Assembly: GCF_030272615.1 (NCBI RefSeq)
Contig: NC_081406.1
Location: 239,496,422 to 239,560,421, forward strand
Reading direction: 5' to 3'
Source of the DNA: Cryptomeria japonica
Taxonomy: Eukaryota > Streptophyta > Pinopsida > Cupressales > Cupressaceae
Length of the DNA: 64,000 nt
Below the pieces are notes generated by a model. That model searched no databases. It was not told the origin of the DNA and was given only the letters and a program-made list of their open reading frames with translations. Position numbers and translations under genes: made by a program. This document shows, piece by piece, positions 56,856 through 64,000 of the stretch (positions are counted from its first letter, which is position 1; the number at the start of each line of letters is the position of its first letter).

Positions 56856-58094
56856 TGTAGGCATCTAAAAATGGTCAATGCTTGTGACGCCATACTTTAA
56901 CATGTCCGTGTGACCTTCTTTTAGGGTTTTTCGCATCTTATTAACATTCCCTCTATGTCGCGCATTCGATCTTCATTGTTTGTCGACATTGCATCTTTCT
57001 TCTACTTCTCTTTCCAATTCGATTCTAATTCTCTCACTTTTGAATTAGGTCTTGTCAATGTCATCTTTGACTTGCAATCATGGGTCGTGATAAAAATGTC
57101 ATATCAATTGGACATCATCAATCCTAATTGGTGTCAAATTAGGGTTTTTTCCTAGTTTTCAATCATTTTTCAATAATCTTTAATAATTTTTGATCATTTT
57201 GTATCATGTTTCAATTGTCAATCAGCAGTCAATCTTGTCAATTTGTGATCTATTCGTCATCAGTCTTTGTCAATTTCAGTATCATGTCAACCTTCATCAA
57301 CTCAACCTTTTATCAATCTTTGATCAATTTGTCATCAATCTCAATCAATCATCAATTTCTTGTCAATTTTGGATTGAGTAGTCATTGATCCTTTTGTTAA
57401 CCTTGATCAATTTGTCATTGATCTTCATTAGTCAATCATTGTCGATTTCTTGTCACTTATCAAATCTTTGTCATTTTGTCCTTTTGATTGCAATCTTTAT
57501 TGGCTTTAATTTTGTCTTGACCTAATTTGATTTTTAATTTGTCCATTAGGGTTTAATGATTTATTCATTTAATCCTACTAACATTTCTCTTTTTAGGATA
57601 AGTGAATTTATTCATTTTTCCTAAGTCCTTCATGTCGCAATTAAATATTTCATTTAATTGGCTAATTATGAATTAATTAATAAATGAGAAATTATTAATT
57701 AATTCCACCTAATTTCTATATTCCTAATTTTCTAATTTCTCTAATTCCTCCCTTTCCACCTAATTTCTAATTTTTGAAATTCAAATCCCACTAATTTTTC
57801 CCTCCTAACTTTTCCCACTAATTTCTGCTCTTTTTATGCTTCCTTTTCTCATGATTTGTGAAGCTATTTTCATGGCCAATATCTCATATAATTTGAAAGC
57901 TATTTTTCCTCAATCATGTCATAAGTCATCAAGCAAATTTTGTACAAAATTATGTCATAATTGATGAGCATAATTTGCTCTCAATTTGTCTATAAATTCG
58001 TCATAGTTTTTATCATTTAATAATGCCATTTTCAAATCAATTTCCCTTTTTCGAATCAATCAGTCCAATTTCATGATTTTCCTCAATTTTGGTC

Positions 58095-58102
58095 TATAAA
58101 TT
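58095..58102 (+). promoter_or_regulatory. TATA box, probable LTR promoter of element E
   Basis: TATAAATT follows a long AT-rich U3-like region 1.2 kb after the LTR start and is followed by TTGGTCTCTTTTCTCATTC. A similar TATAAATTC at 57988 is a weaker candidate. Confidence 0.5.
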
Positions 58103-58510
58103 GGTCTCTTTTCTCATTCAATCTTAACCACCCTTCAAGTACCCTTACGCTGTGATTTTCATCTCTCATTGTCAACATGCTTTCTCAAATGCATTTGCAA
58201 TTGTAGGTGAAATCCACAAAATCCCATTTGAAGGTGAAAGAAGAACAATGGAGGTCAATGGAGGCAACATCTGTGTTTGTGATGGTTTGCTCCTTTCATG
58301 TTTTGTTTTTCGTTCTTCTATTGAATGTATTAAGATTGGATTTCATTAGCAATTATGTTTGTGGTTTTGATCCTTTCCCCTATTCTTCTAGCTATATTTG
58401 TTGGTGAACTCGATGTAAACTAACTGATTTTCTACTTTTTGAGTGTTTTTGAGTGGTTTTACACATTTAATTTGCAGAAAAGGAGCCTTTTTGGGGTGTT
58501 TCAGGCCTTC

Positions 58511-58625
58511 TACGCCTGTGCAAATATTTTTTGTGCCTGTACAAAGAGTTTCTATGCCCATGATTGAATTTTCTACACATGTGCTTGAAGTTTGTGCGCC
58601 TGTGTTTCAAGTTCTTGTGCATATG
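58511..58625 (+). repeat. Phased 21-bp array TACGCCTGTG, element E leader
   Basis: Units start at 58511 (TACGCCTGTG), 58532 (TGTGCCTGTA), 58553 (TATGCCCATG), 58574 (TACACATGTG), 58595 (TGCGCCTGTG) and 58616 (TGTGCATATG). The five steps are all 21 bp, and spacers differ. The core resembles the GCGC..TGTG motif of element B and shares the spacing of A. Confidence 0.82.
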
Positions 58626-61296
58626 CAAGGATCCATCACATTTTGCAATTAGTTCTTTTTTGGTTTTTATTTTCAGTTTCTAAGACTTGCAGGGTTAAGA
58701 TGAGATTGTTAATTGATCTAAATGACATAAAATAAACTCATCTAGATTTAATTAGTGTATGGTAAATGAACAACAACCTTCACCTCTTTGCTTTTCATGC
58801 AATTGGGTTAAAAATAAAAAGAAAATCTTTCAATTTGGGAACTAAAATGAACACAAACCTTTTCATTTTATTTCAAATCAGGTACAATTAGTCTAATTAG
58901 TATTTAAAAGGACTAAATAAACTCACATAAGGCTAATTAGCATGTAGAATGAACAAGAAATTCTCACACTTGAGTTATTAGGGTTTTAAGGTCCTAAAGT
59001 CTTACATTTCAATTTTAAGCATTGCAAACTTGTGAATTGTAGGACTTAAGGTTTTCATGGCTATTTTGGCAATAGATCCATCATGAGTCTTTGAAATTTG
59101 ATCAAGATAATCGCAATCATAGTCAATTTTGATGTCAATTAGGTCCAAATCTCATTAAAATTAGGGTTTTCATGCATGCTATGGCCTCAATTTTGTAGGA
59201 TTTTCCCTTTGCCTTATTAATTAACTTTGTTTTGCAGGTGTAATATACTCTTGCACCTGTGTCACAAGTTCTTGGTGTGCCAAGTTTTGTGCATGTCTAT
59301 GTTTAGACTTTTTGGGCTTGTGTGTAAATTTTTTACGCCTATGCAAGGGCAGAGCCTGAGGTATATATCTTCAATTTGGGTTAAAATTCATCTCAATTTC
59401 ATTTTGTTTCCAATGCTTTGGTTTTCTGTTCTACTGATTATTTGTGCAACAACTTGGTGAATGTTGAAGAAGACCTAATACACAAACTACTAATGCATTT
59501 GGTGTAGGACATAGTCAAAGCATTATACTTGAAACACTTGTTTTCATTTTGTAGTTTAGAGCATATTTCAATTTATAAAGGTTAATGAACAAGTGTTTTC
59601 TATGTCTTCTTAGATTTTTTGCATGCTTTAATCGTTAGAGGGCCTTCCTCCTGAGTAGCCTATAAGGCTGGGTGAGAGGGAGCAACCCAAGTGGCAACGA
59701 GTGTTACATGCTTTCATAATGATGTTATGTTTCCCTCAATGTCCACGTGGCACATGAAAACCCAAGAGGCCTCCTTTAACAGAGTGAAATACACTATTTA
59801 TTATGACCACTTGAATGGATGCCTTGTGATACGTGCATACCGAAGATACCCCTCATGTGCCCCTCAATTAAAGATAGTAAATTTCTTGGGAAGTGATGAC
59901 CCATAAATTCAAAGCTTGATATGCCCGTAGAAGCAAGTGTCATGGAGGGGAGCCATTGTTGCAAAGCTTCTAACTATCCAGTTGAATGTGGTATTTTATT
60001 GCTAGGGAATTCAACAAATATTGTCCTTTCTAGCCTTAGGATTTGTCATTGAATGTACATGAGTGTCTTTTGTCAAACTCAAACAAACATATTGTCTTTC
60101 GTGCTTTTCAAAAATTGAATAATAAACAAAGGACATAATCAACATATCAAACAAACATTGGAAAACCAAAACAATTTTCACAAGTAGTCATAAACAACCT
60201 TGGTCATCAAAAGTGAGAAAAAACTCCAAAAGTTCAAACAAGTTTCAAATTTTATCCAAGAATCCATCCAACACATGAAAACATTTTACAAACATTGCTT
60301 GTCAAAACATTGGATACACTTGTTTCAAAATTCATGTAACTTAGGGTTAGGTTTTGCATGATTCAAATTTAGGTCTTAGGACATATTGTCAATACCCTTC
60401 ATTTTAGTCCATCCTCATTTCGCACTTAGGTTTAAGGTCAATTTTCTATGTCATTATCATCCATCTTGCATTATTATTGCATAGTCCAAACCCTAGGTTT
60501 TCACTTAGGTCATTTCCTTGCATATACATTTCTTGCATTAGGTTATATAATTGCAAAGTCCAACACCCTAAGTCTTGTCTTAGGTTAACATTGTCAGGAT
60601 TTTCATTCATGTATTAAGATCATATCATAGAACTAGGTCATATCATAACCCTAGCTCATAGCATTGCATAATAGCTTTTAGTCATTTCACATCTTTAGGT
60701 CATAACATCACCATATCTTGGGTTCATACCATAGGTTCTTTTCGTTGTCATTATCAATTTTCATTTAGTCTTCAAGAATAGGTTTGTCAAACTTCAAAAA
60801 TCAAATCTCTAGATTAAACCCTAAGTTGTTGTTGGGGAGTCTTGACCTTGTCTAAAATTTTGTCCTTTTATCAAACCTAGCTTAGTATCCAAGTGTATAG
60901 GTGAGAAATTATCCTTTCTCCTATTTTCATTTGATTCTTCATCCTTCCAAGGTCTAGACCTCATTTCAATTTCTCAAGGTCGCGTCTTTAGGTTTGCATT
61001 CCAAGAGTTTGACTAGATCTTGAAAACAACAAAAACATAGGTTGTATCTTTGTCCTAGGTTGCATTGTTAATCACCTAACTTGCATTTAGTTTCATAAAA
61101 TTATCAAACCCCCAAAATTCAAAAGTCCAAAGTAAGGTCACATTTTCATTTTGCTAAGATTGCATTTAGTTGCACACCATCATCATTCCAAAAAACCAAA
61201 AAGACCAAAAACATAAGTTGCACTAGTATCCATCTAGTTTGCATTGTGCATACGTCATTCTTAATTTTTCAAATCTAAAAATGATTACATAGTGGA
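58626..61296 (+). other. Leader region of element E
   Basis: About 2.7 kb precedes the gag-type start, apart from the small array above. It is AT-rich, with recurrent TTAGGTCATA and CATTAGGT words at 60330-60780. No PBS could be assigned with confidence. Short open frames (for example 59691-59906) look accidental. Confidence 0.45.
59252..59343 (+). repeat. Second, weaker array of the same motif, element E leader
   Basis: TGCACCTGTG (59252), TGGGCTTGTG (59313) and TACGCCTATG (59334), with degenerate copies near 59273 and 59292. The last two are 21 bp apart. It follows TTTTGCAG at 59231, a possible splice acceptor. Confidence 0.6.
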
Positions 61297-62079
61297 ATGC
61301 CTATTGAAACAAGGTCTAAGTCCAAGAAATCACACAAATCAACATATCAAGCCATGTCTTTTCTAGTAGATGATAACCAGTTGAGACAATTACAATTCTA
61401 TCCAACACAACAATGAGACAATATTGTACAACCAAAACTCAATACAAATGTTGGTCCACATACAAACATGCTACAAGAGTATGGAATCATTCAACTGGGA
61501 CCACCACCAAATTTTGAACCAATCTTCGTATCGGTGCAACTAGGACTTGGTAGTGTTCAACCAAGATCACCCTCAAAACAAACAATTATTCAGAACCAAA
61601 CCTCAATTTTGCATCTGAAACACCAAAATCTTAGTTCAAACAAGACTAATCCTATCCCACATGCAATTTGGTTAGAGAAAATGATGAGAGGAAATCAAAT
61701 ACCACCAATCATACGAGAATTACACTCAGACTCAGACTCAAAATTAGAATTAGAATTGGAATTTGAGTCATGCCAACCTTCATATTCTTATGAGACTCAA
61801 CCTTCACAAGTAATATATCCTTCTTACCAATACAACCTACACATGGTCCAACAAATACATCCAAAACAACCAATGTTGCAATTTCAACAATATGTCCAAC
61901 CAACCATACAATGTCAACAATTGGTTCAACCAACTATTAAGTATCAACATCCAACTCAGTCAACAAATCAATATCAACAACTACAACCAGAAATTCAGAA
62001 AAAAAGTTGCAACTCACACCAAAACAAATTTCAAACATATCAAACCAACTCAACCAAGTCCAAAACTAAAACATCATAG
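61297..62079 (+). pseudogene. N-terminal Gag-like ORF, element E
   Basis: The ATG at 61297 gives MPIETRSKSKKSHK, like the gag starts of elements A and B. One TGA near 61414 interrupts a frame that then runs open from 61468 to 62079. It is rich in Pro, Gln, Ser and Tyr, with repeated QPTIQCQQLVQPTIKYQH and an acidic LHSDSDSKLELELEFES patch. The conserved capsid domain is not reached. The assignment rests on the start motif and position. Confidence 0.55.
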
Positions 62080-62129
62080 CAAACCAAAGCCAAATCCAAT
62101 ACAATCAAATCCAAAATCAAAGCCCAACC

Positions 62130-63413
62130 ATGTCAAAACCTTGCAAGGATTCAAATGCGTCTCCAATGAAAGGTGGATTTACTAGACAACTCTTAAAGAG
62201 AGTCCTAAGTGATTTTCCTAAGAAAGATCAAAATCATGCATATATGTCTAGCAATAGCTCATCCCCATATAAGAAAATTGACTCTTCAATGGCATCTATT
62301 TCTATTCCTTTCAAAGACTTGCAAGAGCCTTCCATATCATCCTCATCAAACGATACATGCAAGGATGAAATTCCCCAAGGGCTATCCACAATTGATTGCC
62401 AAGCTAATCCAATTCATGATGGACATCCCTACTATGTGTCAGAAAAATTAGACCCAAAGCCACCATGTGATTCAATTCACATCAAACCTATTTCAGAGGA
62501 TCCTATTAAAAGTCCATCTCCTTCACGTCAAAGCATTGATTCCTTGCCAAAATCCACCATGCATGTTCAAAGTCCAACATCGTGTGAAGAGGATTATTTA
62601 AATCACGAAGAAATGAGTCCTAAAATAGATCAAGAACAAGATATCCTAGTCCATCCTATCCCAAATTATCCTCTTCCAAAAAATGACCAAAATGTCCTTT
62701 TAAGTCCAATTGATAGTCCACTCCCTGAGCAAGGTCAAAATATCCCCTCCATCCTTTCCGATGATCCCATTGAAAGTCAAGGGAAGAGAACCTTTAAAGA
62801 GGAATCCACTAATACTCCTCCTTGTTAAGATCAAAGTAACCTTTCAGATGCATGTCCACCATAAGACCCTATCATCCCTTTAGATCCTCCATCTCCATCC
62901 CCATGTCCTAATCCTCCATATACAATAAAAGACCTCATTTCCTTTGATGATCCCATTATTCTTCCCATTCCATCTCATGAAGAGCCTATCATTGATCCAT
63001 GTCCACCACATCATCTCAATCCCCCTCATGATTCTAACATGGTGCAAGATGTTCATGAACCCCCTACATTGACAATGGGTTCCTCCACTTTGGTCCAATC
63101 CGATCCACTTCATGATCCCATCATTTCTATTATATCATATCCACCTCATAATGGACTCACATCTCCTTCTCAAAGAAGAGAGTATCCTATGGGTCAAAAT
63201 GATCATAAAGGCAAAGGGGTAGACCTTCACGAGCAAGAACCCCTCCATATCAAAGAAAATATTGATTTTCATGGTTTTATTGACATTCCTCAAGATGTTA
63301 GTATCCCTCAATCAAAATCAAAGGATATTCCTTCCCCTTCATCTCTTCCATCCAATTTAGGTCCTTATATCCCTTCGCCCCTATTCAAGGTCAGCAAAGG
63401 CAAACATCTTTGA
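62130..63413 (+). pseudogene. Ser/Pro-rich coding region after the gag start, element E
   Basis: Open stretches 62130-62828 and 63039-63413 lie in the same frame with stops between them. They read as low-complexity, Ser/Pro/Asp-rich protein with repeated DPI, HDPI and SPSP elements (KGGFTRQLLKRVLSDFPKKD near the start) and no recognisable domain. A frame change separates it from 61297-62079. A related 69-codon stretch (63755-63964) repeats the LGPY-(I/V)-P theme. Confidence 0.5.
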
Positions 63414-64000
63414 GCACCTTCCATCCATCCAAATAACCTCCATTTCATTCCCATCCATCCATACATGCATTTCCCTCTCCAAGAAATTTGGATGCCAATA
63501 ATAAAAGTCATAAGTCCAATAATCCACATGTCTTCAAGGATCAACATGTCAAAGCAAAGCAAAGAAAAATATGATCCAAAAAGAAAAATAAATGTCCAAA
63601 AGGCCACAAAGGCCCAATGATCAAAAATAAAATTCAAAATATATATGGGTTCCTAAATCTCTTGTGCAAGCAATGAATTCCAAGGAACCACAAAAGCATG
63701 AAAAATCGAAAACCATGTAGATCCCTAAGCAGCTCATAGAAGCAAAAAAGGAAATTGGCATCCAAAATTGCTATTTCTCCATCCAAACATTTCAAACCTA
63801 TTCCTCCATCACCTTCTTCATATATTTTGGGTCCTTATGTCCCAAAATCCATAGCCTTTCCTTTATCAAAATCTCAAAATCCAAAATCCACTTTGTTGCA
63901 AGGTGTGTGCCCTTGGTCTCCTTGTGTTGCACAACACAACTCTTGGGTTTGTGACATGGCTTAACTACTTCCCATGGATTCTATAAGTCTAGTGGTTGTA
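63414..64000 (+). other. Right-end sequence of element E
   Basis: It contains a short open stretch 63755-63964 (MASKIAISPSKHFKPIPPSP and SYILGPYVPKS) similar to SLPSNLGPYIPSPLFKVSKG at about 63340-63410, so the coding region is internally repetitive. The remainder has stops, and the window ends before any diagnostic domain. Confidence 0.4.

Larger units (their letters stand above)
56856..64000 (+). mobile_element. Element E: plus-strand Tat-like element, right part outside the window
   Basis: The start TGTAGGCATCTAAAAATGG matches the LTR start of B in element sense (TGTAGACACCCAAAATTG). The AT-rich U3 with TTAATTAATAAATG (about 57670-57710), a TATA box at 58095, a long leader with GCC-TGTG arrays and a gag-type start at 61297 follow in the expected order. 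I could not place the LTR end or the PBS. Pol would lie beyond 64000. Confidence 0.65.

Noticed and set aside
59055-59085. TTTTGGCAATAGATCC as the element E primer-binding site
   Set aside because: It begins TGGC but no TACA-type LTR end precedes it, so the assignment would be arbitrary.
59691-59906. 71-codon ORF in the element E leader
   Set aside because: No domain, no supporting context, and a length expected by chance; left unannotated as a gene.

Overview
The window looks like intergenic heterochromatin from a seed plant with a large, transposon-rich genome. A gymnosperm or another giant-genome plant is plausible, but the sequence alone does not fix the species. I see no convincing host gene, tRNA or rRNA. 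Nearly all of it is explained by nested LTR retrotransposons: three Ty3/gypsy elements of the Tat type (A, B, E), at least three pol-less Ty1/copia-like elements (a broken host copy around B, plus C and D), and solo or truncated LTRs.

Element A (1-16541, minus strand, 3' LTR beyond the left edge) has the order 5' LTR, PBS, long leader, gag, CCHC, protease, G-patch, reverse transcriptase, RNase H, second archaeal-type RNase H, integrase. A separate spliced gene on the opposite strand follows; it encodes a plant-mobile-domain (PMD) protein and has its own TATA box. Element B (19117-32156, minus strand, TSD GGGAC) has the same plan but lost RT, RNase H and the integrase core in frame. Its PMD gene is full length apart from seven stop codons. 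B interrupts a decayed copia-like copy (18550-19116 and 32162-34644). A copia LTR lies between A and that host (16567-17939).

From 35.8 to 52.8 kb a copia-like element C (35866-52793, TSD ATATA) carries a solo LTR in its gag (39091-40141, TSD CTTAG). Its 3' LTR is split by copia-like element D (44388-51714, TSD CATAT). C and D have coiled-coil/CCHC gag remnants and initiator-tRNA-Met primer sites but no recognisable protease, integrase or RT. D also encodes a large unassigned protein (ORF-X, about 47.2-50.4 kb), and the decayed copy around B holds a homologue of it. After an AT-rich interval with decayed fragments (52.8-56.85 kb), a plus-strand Tat-like element E starts at 56856 and runs off the right end. 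It shows an LTR-like start, a TATA box, a leader and a gag start.

The most unusual signal is a set of short-motif arrays with strict spacing near 21 bp in the leaders or introns of all three Tat elements. In A the motif is TAGCGCAT, found both in the intron of the antisense PMD gene and in the gag leader, in each case in the sense of the gene downstream. In B the motif is GCGCGTYTGTG in the PMD intron, followed by seven hairpin units, six with matching stems whose varying bases covary. In E it is TACGCCTGTG in the leader. The motif differs by element but the spacing is shared. I suggest, as a hypothesis, that this is an element-specific self-recognition or anti-silencing system whose trans factor could be the PMD protein.
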